From Oscillospiraceae bacterium (GTDB lineage: Bacteria; Bacillota; Clostridia; Oscillospirales; Acutalibacteraceae), in the NCBI GenBank assembly GCA_029225165.1, contig JAQXVY010000004.1, positions 1-64,000 of the forward strand: DNA of 64,000 nt. Reading direction: 5' to 3'. Positions 45,631 through 53,872 of this stretch are shown here, one piece after another. Below the pieces are notes generated by a model, which searched no databases, was not told the origin of the DNA, and saw nothing but the letters and a program-made list of their open reading frames with translations. The stretch's first letter is position 1; every line of letters begins with the position of its first letter. The translations under genes were made by a program, and so were the position numbers.

Positions 45631-48600
45631 TTGAAAAAAGGTAAGTTGACAAAATTAATGGCAAGGGCATCAACTGCTGTTATTTTGGCGTTTATGACTG
45701 CTATATCCTGCTTTTCTGTTATTGCTGTAAATACAGAAAATGCGGATACCGGCGCTAATTCAGACTTAGTAGAATCCGGTGAACAGCTTACACAGAATAA
45801 GGACTATTACCTTATCGGTACCTTTAACAACTGGGCAAAGAGTGACCCCGACTGGAAGTTGACAGGAGATAGTTACGGTAACTGTTATACCGGCACTTTT
45901 ACGCTTACAGGCTCCGAAACTAATTACCAATTCAAGGTATATAACAGTGACGGAAACTACTACTCTGCAAAAGGTCACTGTTTTAACAGTAGTAATACTG
46001 TTAAAACAGGACTCGTTTCAGGTGCCAATAATGACCAGATTGAGTGTATTGCTACCTCAGGTTCAATTACCCTTAATGTAAAGCTCTACTGTGAGTACAG
46101 CGGTGACAGCCGTCTTGAAATCAAACAGAGCATATCAGGAAGCGGTGGGGTTACTGAAATTACCAAGGGAAATACCACAGATTCCGGGGTGTACAGTGCA
46201 AATATTGACATTGAAAACCAAACCGGCGGTACAGAGATTATTTCTGTAAACGGTTCGTTCTATGACTACTATATGGACGAGGAAATAAGGAATGGCGGAC
46301 GCTGGCGCAGTAGTCTGACAGGCTATTACAGGTCTGTTGAAAACGGCAACGAGGCTGCCGCCCGTGAGCCTTTTGAATGCTTTAACAAGGCTTTAGGTGA
46401 GTATAGTTCCCTTAACAGCGATTGGAACTATCCGCTTTACTTTGGTAACTTCTATAACAAACCTGATGATTATACAGGCAGAGGATTGGGTGGACTGAAA
46501 AAGTTTAAAATAATACCAAACGATTCAAATGCCACAACATCAACAGTTAACGGCTCTGTTTCTGCTCTTGTTGACACCACCCTTAACAGTGACGGTATGC
46601 TTACTGCAAACGGAGTTACACTCCCTTACTTTAACGCCAAATGGCTTAAAGATAACGGATACGGCACAGTCATTAACTCGCCTTTCCCAATGAGGAAGTC
46701 CCAGACTGCAAAGGGCAACGATTACTTTGAGTTTGACAGTAACAATGGTAAGGATAACTGCTACTTTAGCGGTTACTCCACAAACCAGTACACAATGAAC
46801 TACGCCTACAATTTAAACGAGTACAAGGTTAAGGACGCACTAAGCGGATTTTCAGACGAAGGTGACGGATACGGATTTTTCCCATTTGACCGTTCAACCG
46901 AGCATAACGGAAATGCCTATGACTTTGGCTTTGGTATGCGACTTGACATTGACTTTACCCTTGGTGAAAACGGCACAATCGGCAGTGGTGCAAATAAAGA
47001 GAATACACAGTTTAAATTTTCAGGTGACGACGACCTTTGGGTATATCTTGACGGTGTACTTGTCCTTGATATGGGCGGTGACCACAAAAAGTCCGGCGGC
47101 TTAATTGACTTTGCCAAAAAGAAGTCCTATGTAAACAACATAGACACTTCCTACCAGGAAGATAAAGAAAACGCTTTGAATTATGTTGAAGACACAAGTG
47201 TTTCAGGCTACGGATGTTCAGCAGAGTTCCCACAGCTTTTTGCAAACAATGCAAACACAACAAGCACCTATGCTTTGGGTACTTCAGAATTTGACAATAA
47301 CAACCCTAATGTAAAGCATACCCTTACAGTTTTCTATATGGAAAGAGGTATGATTGAGTCAAACCTTAGTGTTGGCTTTAACTTTGTTCCTGCAAAGGAC
47401 TCCCTAAAGGTAACTAAAACCGTTGACACATCGGAAGTTAACCCTCGCCTTGCTGACAAGGTTGAGAATTTAGATTCCTTTGGCTATGCAGTAAAGAACG
47501 CACCTGCTTTGGATGGTGTTCCTACAGATATTTCAAACAAAAACTATACCTTTAACGACAGCTCAGACGGACACAGCTACTATGCTGTTACAGGCGGTAA
47601 TTCATTCTCCTTGGCAAACGGCGATAGTGCTGTTTTCAGCGAACAGTTTGTTCCCGGTTCGTATATTCAGGTTACCGAGAATGACTCTCCAAAGGATACA
47701 ATTGTTACATTAAACCAAGACAGACTGCTTTTCTTTGACCCGTCAGGATGTACATGGTTCGGTGACAGCGGTGCTGTTCCTGCAATAGCACAGAATTATG
47801 ACGGTACAACACCTTCTAATTACAGTTTGATGTCATCCTATAAGGTTGACGGAAAAACATATTACTACTACCCGATTTCCGACACCACAACTACATTTAC
47901 CATAGCAAGAAAAACTACAAATGGTATATACAACAGATTTAAGTTTGATGTTGAGGCTGATGATAACGGAAAACTAACAAGTAACTATATTAAAGCCGGT
48001 AGTGTATGGAACGGAGATACCGAGGGACAAAACACCTGCCAAACATATTCTTCAACCGACACAAAGGGCATTACATACACAAAGTTTACTAACGCCTATC
48101 CCGACACAACCCAAAGTGTGATTAAGACAAGCAACAGAAGTAAAATTGCTTACAGTCCTTCTTGGAGTCTTTACGATATTTCTGCAAGTAACGAAACTTC
48201 TGAATCTAACTTAGTTGAGTCAGGCACAGGAGAAGAATCGTCACTATTCCAATATATCAACAAGTCTAATGACGAAATGCTTTCTACACATATGCTGTTG
48301 TCATATGTAAACACAGTATATACAAACGATATTACCGTTAACAAAACAGTTGTTGACAAGGACGAAAAAGTACTTTCCGATGACAATACAGAATTTACCG
48401 TAAAGCTCCTTGTTGACCTTGATGATGACGATATATACGAGGACTACGGATTAACCGGAACAATCAGTCAAAATAATCCTTATGTATTCAGGGGTATTCC
48501 ACAGGGTGTTGACTATCAGATTGTTGAGGAAGATTCGTACGGATACACCAACTTAACGGATGTAATTGAAGGTACTCTTGGCAAAGAAAGTGCCCGACAC

Positions 48601-49608
48601 ACCTTTACAAACCGTAAGGAAGAGGCAAAGTACACTCCTGCTGTGACCAAGACTCTTGACGGTGAAAACTACTATGGTGAAAAATTCACATTCACCTTAG
48701 AGGGTATGGAGTCAATCGTCCTTGGCAATGATGAAACACTGGACACAACGGAAATTGGAAGTCAAACAGTTACAAAGATTCCGTCAGAAACTCCCGGCAA
48801 GGTCACTTTTGAAAGCATTACATATGACGGAGAGGGTACTTACCTTTACAAAATCACAGAGGGAAGCGTAAACGACACTGACTATCAGACTGACAGTGAT
48901 GCAATTATCCTAAAGGTTGTAGTAAGCCGAAATAACGACAATACCCTTAGTCTGACTCCTACATATTACAAGGGAAATCTTAACGATTACTTGGTTGATT
49001 CAGAGAACGGCGACTTTGTAACATTTGACTATGAATCATTTATGGATAGAAATGCAACCGATACCCCAACCTTTGAAAATGTTTCCACACCCGGCTCTGT
49101 TACAATAAACAAAACAGACGGTGAGGGAAATGCCCTTGGTGATGTTACTTTTGCCCTTTACAAGGTCAGCGGTGACGGTGCTGATGTTTCCGGATTAACA
49201 TCAACAGGCGAAACCACTTCCAACGAAAACGGTGTAGCACAATTTAATAACCTTGCTATTTTTACTGACGACAGCAAAACCAGTAACGAAAGCGGTATTA
49301 CCGACTATACTAAGGAATACCAATGGTATTGTGTGAAAGAGGTTTCAACTAAGGAAGGTCATATTAAAGACCCGGAGATGCAGTACTTCTGCCTGCCTAT
49401 GGCAGACTCAACCACAGGGGAGATGAAGTACAGCATTACTCTTGATTATGTTAACCCTGTTATTACAGTACCTATGGCAAGCGGTACTCCAACAACATTC
49501 TTTATGATTTTAGGAATGTGCATTGTGGGCTTGTCACTATTCTCGGGCGGATGCTACATAGTTGGCACAAGGAGAAGAAAATCCGTAAACTGTCGCCACG
49601 GCAGATAA
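45631..49608 (+). CDS. Pilus tip/adhesin: CBM-like, fibro-slime and isopeptide pilin domains
   Basis: A 1325-residue surface protein. Signal peptide (about 1-32). Residues about 57-162 (YYLIGTFNNWAKSDPDWKLT, FQFKVYNSDGNYY-like stretch) look like a starch-binding beta module of the CBM26/CBM48 kind. About 365-575 is a fibro-slime (PA14-like) domain with FSGDDDLWVYLDGVLVLDMG. Then Cna-B-like and FctA/Spy0128-like pilin domains (about 590-1150, e.g. YTPAVTKTLDGENYYGEKF). A last Cna-B unit follows (GSVTINKTDGEGNALGDVTF, about 1155). The C-terminus has VPMASG, a membrane helix and GTRRRKS, a sorting signal with a non-canonical motif. TTG start with AGGAAGGAG. Sits upstream of a pilin and two sortases. 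Confidence 0.85.
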   Translation: MKKGKLTKLMARASTAVILAFMTAISCFSVIAVNTENADTGANSDLVESGEQLTQNKDYYLIGTFNNWAKSDPDWKLTGDSYGNCYTGTFTLTGSETNYQFKVYNSDGNYYSAKGHCFNSSNTVKTGLVSGANNDQIECIATSGSITLNVKLYCEYSGDSRLEIKQSISGSGGVTEITKGNTTDSGVYSANIDIENQTGGTEIISVNGSFYDYYMDEEIRNGGRWRSSLTGYYRSVENGNEAAAREPFECFNKALGEYSSLNSDWNYPLYFGNFYNKPDDYTGRGLGGLKKFKIIPNDSNATTSTVNGSVSALVDTTLNSDGMLTANGVTLPYFNAKWLKDNGYGTVINSPFPMRKSQTAKGNDYFEFDSNNGKDNCYFSGYSTNQYTMNYAYNLNEYKVKDALSGFSDEGDGYGFFPFDRSTEHNGNAYDFGFGMRLDIDFTLGENGTIGSGANKENTQFKFSGDDDLWVYLDGVLVLDMGGDHKKSGGLIDFAKKKSYVNNIDTSYQEDKENALNYVEDTSVSGYGCSAEFPQLFANNANTTSTYALGTSEFDNNNPNVKHTLTVFYMERGMIESNLSVGFNFVPAKDSLKVTKTVDTSEVNPRLADKVENLDSFGYAVKNAPALDGVPTDISNKNYTFNDSSDGHSYYAVTGGNSFSLANGDSAVFSEQFVPGSYIQVTENDSPKDTIVTLNQDRLLFFDPSGCTWFGDSGAVPAIAQNYDGTTPSNYSLMSSYKVDGKTYYYYPISDTTTTFTIARKTTNGIYNRFKFDVEADDNGKLTSNYIKAGSVWNGDTEGQNTCQTYSSTDTKGITYTKFTNAYPDTTQSVIKTSNRSKIAYSPSWSLYDISASNETSESNLVESGTGEESSLFQYINKSNDEMLSTHMLLSYVNTVYTNDITVNKTVVDKDEKVLSDDNTEFTVKLLVDLDDDDIYEDYGLTGTISQNNPYVFRGIPQGVDYQIVEEDSYGYTNLTDVIEGTLGKESARHTFTNRKEEAKYTPAVTKTLDGENYYGEKFTFTLEGMESIVLGNDETLDTTEIGSQTVTKIPSETPGKVTFESITYDGEGTYLYKITEGSVNDTDYQTDSDAIILKVVVSRNNDNTLSLTPTYYKGNLNDYLVDSENGDFVTFDYESFMDRNATDTPTFENVSTPGSVTINKTDGEGNALGDVTFALYKVSGDGADVSGLTSTGETTSNENGVAQFNNLAIFTDDSKTSNESGITDYTKEYQWYCVKEVSTKEGHIKDPEMQYFCLPMADSTTGEMKYSITLDYVNPVITVPMASGTPTTFFMILGMCIVGLSLFSGGCYIVGTRRRKSVNCRHGR

Positions 49609-49620
49609 ATGATTCAGTTT

Positions 49621-49790
49621 ATTAGGGCTTGTTTAATAAATGACAAAACGCCCAGAAAAGCGGATATTTTTCCGCAATACTGCGTTATTTTTCCTCGAAA
49701 TACGCCAGTATTCCATCGAAAAAATGCCTTGTCTTGCGAAAAAATCTCTCGCTTTTTGTGCATTCCGCTATTTATTAAACAAGCCCTAAT
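49621..49790. mobile_element. MITE-like palindromic element, type 2
   Basis: Perfect 21-bp inverted ends: ATTAGGGCTTGTTTAATAAAT at 49621-49641 and its reverse complement at 49770-49790. The inner arms AGCGGATATTTTTCCGCAAT and GCGAAAAAATCTCTCGCT also pair in part. The centre, read on the minus strand, is GGAATACTGGCGTATTTCGA, matching the core of the element at 36369. It separates the tip gene from the backbone pilin gene and could fold into a long RNA hairpin in the pilus transcript. TTA flanks both sides, a possible 3-bp or 2-bp target duplication. Confidence 0.85.
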
Positions 49791-49823
49791 TAAAAAATAT
49801 ATATTTAAAAGGAGAAAAAAGAA

Positions 49824-51206
49824 ATGAAAAAGACATTTATGAAAATTATGGCAGCTGTTCTTGCTGTATTGATTATGGCTGTTGCTATACCATTCGGCGC
49901 AGGCGCAGCCCTCACAAGCGGAAACAGTTATATTTTTACACTCAAGTGTGACAAGACAGACTTTGGCTTCACAGTTTATCAGCTTGCAACTATCGACACA
50001 ACAACCGGTGATGTAACAGTTACCGACGGTGTTGCTGACGCTGTTAAAACGGCTATCGAAAACGGTAGCTCAGCTTCTGCAATTATCAGCGCCGCTGACG
50101 CAACAGAATCACTTGGCTCTGTTTCCGACACATTCCAGCCTACAGATGCAAGCACAACAAAGGATTTTAGCACAGTTCCCGGTTACTACTATGTAAAGTG
50201 CACACGTATGCCACAGGGTGCCTCTGCTGCATCTTCACTTATTGTAACACAGTATGAGAACAATGCTTGGGTTGAAAATGCCGGCACTATTGATGTAGGC
50301 GGTAAGGTTGGTACTGTCAGCCTTGACAAGAAGATTGTTGAAAATAATAAGGAAGTAAAATACACATCTGCAAGTGTTGGCGAAACAGTAACATTTAAGC
50401 TCAAGGCTTCTGTTCCCAGCAATGTTTCCGAAAAACTTACAGAAATGACTATCACAGATACAATGGAAGCAGGTCTTTCTGCAACAGATGTAAATATTGT
50501 ATCAGTTAAGCAGGGTACAGCAGACATTAAATACTCAAAGGTTGATGTTCAGGACGCAACATTCGGTATCAAGATTGACAGCAATGTACTTACAAAGGAT
50601 TCCTTCTACCAGAATGGTGATGTAGTTGTAACATTTACAACTATGGTTACTCCTCAGGCAACTGTTGGTCGTGACAGCAACGACAACACAGTTGGTATTC
50701 AGTATAAGACAACCGGAAATGTTAAAACTCAACAGGGTCCTACTGTTCAGGTGTTTACATTTAATGTAGAGGTAATTAAGGTTGACTCAAATAGCAACAA
50801 GCTTCAGGGTGCAAAATTTGGTCTTTACAGCCAAAGAGATTGCAGTGATAACAGTAAGCTTGCAGAGGCAACAACAGACAGAGCGGGTACAACAAACTTT
50901 GGCGGAAAACAGCTAAAGGCAGGTACATACTATGTAAAAGAGCTTGAGGCTCCAAAGGGTTATATCCTTGATTCAACTGCTTATCCTGTAACTATCGAAC
51001 CTAACTACGATACAACAGGTGGCACGGTAACAGTAAGAGATTATCAGGCAAATTCAGACGGAAAAATCACAGTTGAGAACATCAAGATTTCTGCTCCACA
51101 GACAGGTGGTATGGGCACAATGATGTTCACAATCGGCGGTGCAGCTCTTATCGCAGCAGCAGGCGTAATGTTTGTTATGCTTAAGAGAAAAAAGACTTCC
51201 AAGTAA
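49824..51206 (+). CDS. Isopeptide-forming backbone pilin, sortase substrate
   Basis: Major pilus subunit, 460 residues. Signal peptide to about GAGAA (27). The N-terminal domain spans about 30-155. The second (about 165-310, TVSLDKKIVENNKEVKYTSA) matches the fimbrial isopeptide-formation D2 domain. The Lys of DVGGKVGT may be the pilin-motif lysine used for polymerisation (inference). The C-terminal Cna-B domain (about 320-420) contains the E-box YYVKELEAPKGY. The sorting signal is SAPQTGG (about 425), then a membrane helix and KRKKTSK. Site AAAGGAGAAAAAAGAA precedes the ATG. Followed by a terminator and two sortase genes. Confidence 0.93.
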   Translation: MKKTFMKIMAAVLAVLIMAVAIPFGAGAALTSGNSYIFTLKCDKTDFGFTVYQLATIDTTTGDVTVTDGVADAVKTAIENGSSASAIISAADATESLGSVSDTFQPTDASTTKDFSTVPGYYYVKCTRMPQGASAASSLIVTQYENNAWVENAGTIDVGGKVGTVSLDKKIVENNKEVKYTSASVGETVTFKLKASVPSNVSEKLTEMTITDTMEAGLSATDVNIVSVKQGTADIKYSKVDVQDATFGIKIDSNVLTKDSFYQNGDVVVTFTTMVTPQATVGRDSNDNTVGIQYKTTGNVKTQQGPTVQVFTFNVEVIKVDSNSNKLQGAKFGLYSQRDCSDNSKLAEATTDRAGTTNFGGKQLKAGTYYVKELEAPKGYILDSTAYPVTIEPNYDTTGGTVTVRDYQANSDGKITVENIKISAPQTGGMGTMMFTIGGAALIAAAGVMFVMLKRKKTSK

Positions 51207-51234
51207 TTAAACATTAATGATAAGTAATAGTTTC

Positions 51235-51265
51235 GGGATGCGGGCAACCGCATCCCTTATCTTTA
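51235..51265 (+). terminator. Intrinsic terminator between pilin and sortase genes
   Basis: Stem GGGATGCGG, loop GCAA, stem CCGCATCCC, followed by TTATCTTTATAA. It should favour a short, abundant pilin transcript over read-through into the sortases. Confidence 0.75.
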
Positions 51266-51280
51266 TAATTGCAACAGTTC

Positions 51281-51309
51281 TTGAAATATACGGCAGTTTA
51301 CCTTATAAT
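51281..51309 (+). promoter_or_regulatory. Sigma-A promoter of the sortase genes
   Basis: TTGAAA, 17-bp spacer, TATAAT, 36 bp before the first sortase start. It follows the terminator, so the sortases can be transcribed apart from the pilins. Confidence 0.75.
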
Positions 51310-51345
51310 TAAAGGTGATGAACGCATTTATTTAAGGAAGATTTT

Positions 51346-52245
51346 ATGAAGAAAAAAATTGGACTGATTTTTGTAATTCTTTTGTTTGTCGTTGGCATCG
51401 GAATAATGTCCTACCCAATGATAAGCGCAATGATTAACAACCACGCCCTTGCACAGGAGAGCCGGGTTTATTATAATACCGTAAAAAATATGGATAATAA
51501 GAGGTACAGGGAACTGCTTTCACAGGCGAAAAGCTACAACGAAAGCCTTACCGACAATGTTATTATCACCGACCCGTTTGATGAAGAGGCATACAGAAAA
51601 ATCGGCGCAAACTACGAAAAAACCTTAGATGTTGACGGTAAGGGTCTAATCGGCTATGTTGAAATTCCAAAGATTAGCGTTAATCTTCCTATCTATCACG
51701 GTACTTCCGAAAAAATCCTGCAAAAGGGAGCAGGTCATCTCCAAAATACATCTCTGCCTATTGGTGGAAAAAGCACTCATTCGGTAATTTCTGCCCATAC
51801 GGGAATGCCCACAGCCACAATGTTTGATTACCTGACAGAAATGAAAAAGGGAGATGCCTTTTACATCCGTGTTATCGGCAAAACTTTAAAATATCAGGTT
51901 GACCAAATCAAGGTTGTACTTCCGGAGAAAACACAGGATTTGCACATCGTCAAAGGTGAGGACCACATAACATTGCTCACCTGTACACCTTACGGACTTA
52001 ACACCCACAGGCTACTTGTCCGTGGAGTGAGAGTGCCTATGGATAAAAGTGATGATGAGCAAACTGTTCAGCAGGCAACCTTTAGGGACGGATATATGTA
52101 CCTCTTTGGCTACCGTATTCCTTATTGGGTTGTGACAATAGTGATTGTGGGCTTTGTAATCCTTGTAGCAACTATTGTTTTTGCTGTGGTGAGGAAGAAT
52201 AAAAAGAAACTTCAAACATCAGTTGACATCAACGGTAGTGAGTAA
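51346..52245 (+). CDS. Class C (pilus-assembling) sortase
   Basis: Membrane transpeptidase that joins pilin subunits. 299 residues. An N-terminal helix (about 5-27) and a C-terminal helix (about 255-280) flank the catalytic domain, the two-helix layout of class C sortases. The lid motif is visible as ITDPFD near 70. Catalytic residues: His in VISAHTGMP (about 148), Cys in TLLTCTPYG (about 210) and Arg in NTHRLLVRGV. The neighbouring pilin with APQTGG is the likely substrate. Confidence 0.93.
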   Translation: MKKKIGLIFVILLFVVGIGIMSYPMISAMINNHALAQESRVYYNTVKNMDNKRYRELLSQAKSYNESLTDNVIITDPFDEEAYRKIGANYEKTLDVDGKGLIGYVEIPKISVNLPIYHGTSEKILQKGAGHLQNTSLPIGGKSTHSVISAHTGMPTATMFDYLTEMKKGDAFYIRVIGKTLKYQVDQIKVVLPEKTQDLHIVKGEDHITLLTCTPYGLNTHRLLVRGVRVPMDKSDDEQTVQQATFRDGYMYLFGYRIPYWVVTIVIVGFVILVATIVFAVVRKNKKKLQTSVDINGSE

Positions 52246-52257
52246 GGGGGCAAAGGA

Positions 52258-53046
52258 GTGAAAAATAAAAAAGTACGAGTGACATTTACAATTATTGCAA
52301 CTGTTATGCTTATTGCAGGGATAGGACTGATTTTGTTCCCGACCATTTCCAACTGGTACGGAAAAAGTGTGGCTAAGGATATTTCAAACACCTTTGACCA
52401 AAGCACAAGTAATCAAATGGATGGTTCCTTTAGGGAAGCAAAAAAGAAGGGCATTGTTGATGATGAGGGATACCTTAAAGACGGTTCCTCGGACTACCCC
52501 ATATATTTCAAGGCAGATATTGAAAGGTTAAAGCGTGACAGCATAGAGTATAACGAAATGCTGAAAACAAAGCAAAGGGAAAAGCTGACAGACGAAATTG
52601 CCTATGAACAGCCCTCCCTAAAGCTTAGTGAATATGGAATTTTTAACGGTGTTTACGGCTATGTTGAGGCACCTGCCATTGATATGAAACTGCCGATTTA
52701 CTTGGGCACAGGCAGAAATCATATGGAGTATGGCTCGGCACACCTGACATATACATCACTGCCTATCGGCGGTAAGGACACAAACTGCGTACTTGCAGGA
52801 CACACAGGATATGTGGGCAGAATATTCTTCGATAACATCCGAAATTTGAAAATCGGAGATGAAATTAAGGTTAAAAATTACTGGTCAACGCTAAAATATT
52901 CTGTAACAGAAACGAAAGTAATTACACCAAAACAGATGGATGACATTTTCCTTAAAGAGGGTAAGGATATGCTGATTTTGATGACCTGTATTAAGACAGA
53001 CGGCAGTGGATTTGACAGATATTTGGTATTTTGCGAAAGGAAGTAA
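52258..53046 (+). CDS. Second sortase, variant
   Basis: A 262-residue sortase 12 bp after the first. One N-terminal membrane helix (about 8-29) and no C-terminal helix. Catalytic residues are His in LAGHTGYVG, Cys in LILMTCIKTDGSGFDR and the Arg of that stretch. No DPW/DPF lid is obvious, so it differs from the class C enzyme upstream. It may act on the tip protein with VPMASG or attach the finished pilus to the cell wall (inference). GTG start, supported by AGGGGG 7 bp upstream. Confidence 0.88.
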   Translation: MKNKKVRVTFTIIATVMLIAGIGLILFPTISNWYGKSVAKDISNTFDQSTSNQMDGSFREAKKKGIVDDEGYLKDGSSDYPIYFKADIERLKRDSIEYNEMLKTKQREKLTDEIAYEQPSLKLSEYGIFNGVYGYVEAPAIDMKLPIYLGTGRNHMEYGSAHLTYTSLPIGGKDTNCVLAGHTGYVGRIFFDNIRNLKIGDEIKVKNYWSTLKYSVTETKVITPKQMDDIFLKEGKDMLILMTCIKTDGSGFDRYLVFCERK

Positions 53047-53048
53047 TT

Positions 53049-53426
53049 ATGGATAAGGAACTTAACAGATTGCAAAGGGAAGAGGCAGGAAAAAGGCTGA
53101 AAATTTTGGGATACCCACAGGATGTTTGCCAAAAATATAAGGACAAATCTTTTATGCTAAAATTACAAGAGGCAGACAGCGGAGATGTCCCCGAAGAAAT
53201 TAATATTGCACCGTTCCTAAAAATGGAGCAGGACGAAAACATATTTACCTACCTTTACAGATATTCTGTAACAGAAGATGGAAAATTGCAGTTAAGACTG
53301 TTTTTCGTCACAGACAAGGTGGATGAGTGGGAAAAGGACAGAGAAACCTTGTGCAGTGCAATGGAAAAGGGAATAGATACGAAAGACGCAAAATCAATAT
53401 TCCGTACATTTGTCCGCCCAATGTGA
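53049..53426 (+). CDS. Small soluble protein of unknown function, last gene of the sortase operon
   Basis: Not recognised. 125 residues, no signal peptide or membrane helix, rich in charged residues, with a likely alpha+beta fold (LKILGYPQDVCQKYKDK; FTYLYRYSVTEDGKLQLRLF; AKSIFRTFVRP at the end). The track start at 53031 lies inside the sortase gene. AAAGGAAG precedes the ATG at 53049, 2 bp after the sortase stop. The tight link suggests a cytoplasmic role connected with pilus assembly or its control, but nothing in the sequence shows this. Confidence 0.7.
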   Translation: MDKELNRLQREEAGKRLKILGYPQDVCQKYKDKSFMLKLQEADSGDVPEEINIAPFLKMEQDENIFTYLYRYSVTEDGKLQLRLFFVTDKVDEWEKDRETLCSAMEKGIDTKDAKSIFRTFVRPM

Positions 53427-53515
53427 TGTTTTCCCTGATATTATCCGCAATAAAAACGATAAAGCAAATAAATACAAAAAATAATATATTTTTGCAATTA
53501 TTTTTCAAAAAGCTA

Positions 53516-53545
53516 TTGACAATTCACCATAACTTATTATATAAT
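53516..53545 (+). promoter_or_regulatory. Promoter of the tRNA-Pro genes
   Basis: TTGACA, 18-bp spacer, TATAAT, 21 bp before the first tRNA. Confidence 0.75.
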
Positions 53546-53566
53546 AATCAGGCACGAAAATTAAAA

Positions 53567-53643
53567 CGAGGTGTAACTCAGTTTGGTAGAGTGCTTGGTT
53601 TGGGACCAAGATGCCGCAGGTTCGAGTCCTGTCACCTCGACCA
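53567..53643 (+). tRNA. tRNA-Pro (anticodon TGG)
   Basis: 77 nt with encoded CCA. Acceptor stem CGAGGTG/CACCTCG; anticodon arm CTTGG-TTTGGGA-CCAAG, anticodon TGG; T-arm GCAGGTTCGAGTCCTGT. Reads CCA and probably other proline codons. Confidence 0.97.
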
Positions 53644-53644
53644 T

Positions 53645-53678
53645 AAATTCAGCATACAGATGTGTGCTGAATTTTTGC
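53645..53678 (+). terminator. Terminator after the first tRNA-Pro
   Basis: Stem AAATTCAGCATA / TGTGCTGAATTT followed by TTG. Its presence means the second tRNA may need its own transcription start, or read-through. Confidence 0.75.
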
Positions 53679-53726
53679 TATTTAGTTTTATCACAAGAAT
53701 GTGACAAAACAGGACAAATTCCATAA

Positions 53727-53803
53727 CGAGGTGTGGCTCAGTTTGGTAGAGCGCTGCGTTCGGGACGCAGAGGCCGCAGGTTCGACTCCTGTCACCTCGA
53801 CCA
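53727..53803 (+). tRNA. tRNA-Pro (anticodon CGG)
   Basis: 77 nt with encoded CCA. Acceptor stem as in the first tRNA; anticodon arm CTGCG-TTCGGGA-CGCAG, anticodon CGG; T-arm GCAGGTTCGACTCCTGT. The body is nearly identical to the TGG isoacceptor outside the anticodon arm, suggesting duplication. Confidence 0.97.
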
Positions 53804-53807
53804 TTAA

Positions 53808-53846
53808 AACAGGTAATGCATCGGCATTACCTGTTTTAATTTTAAA
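53808..53846 (+). terminator. Terminator after the second tRNA-Pro
   Basis: Stem AAAACAGGTAATGC / GCATTACCTGTTTT followed by AATTTT. Confidence 0.85.
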
Positions 53847-53853
53847 CAAGCAA

Positions 53854-53872
53854 CGAGGTGACAGGAGTCGAA
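53854..53872 (-). repeat. Inverted 19-bp copy of the tRNA-Pro 3' end
   Basis: CGAGGTGACAGGAGTCGAA is the exact reverse complement of tRNA-Pro(CGG) bases 53781-53799 (T-arm and acceptor 3' strand). It could be a trace of recombination or integration at the tRNA gene. Confidence 0.7.

Noticed and set aside
49609-49827. ORF MIQFIRACLINDKTPRKADI...
   Set aside because: It is the translation of the type 2 palindromic element.
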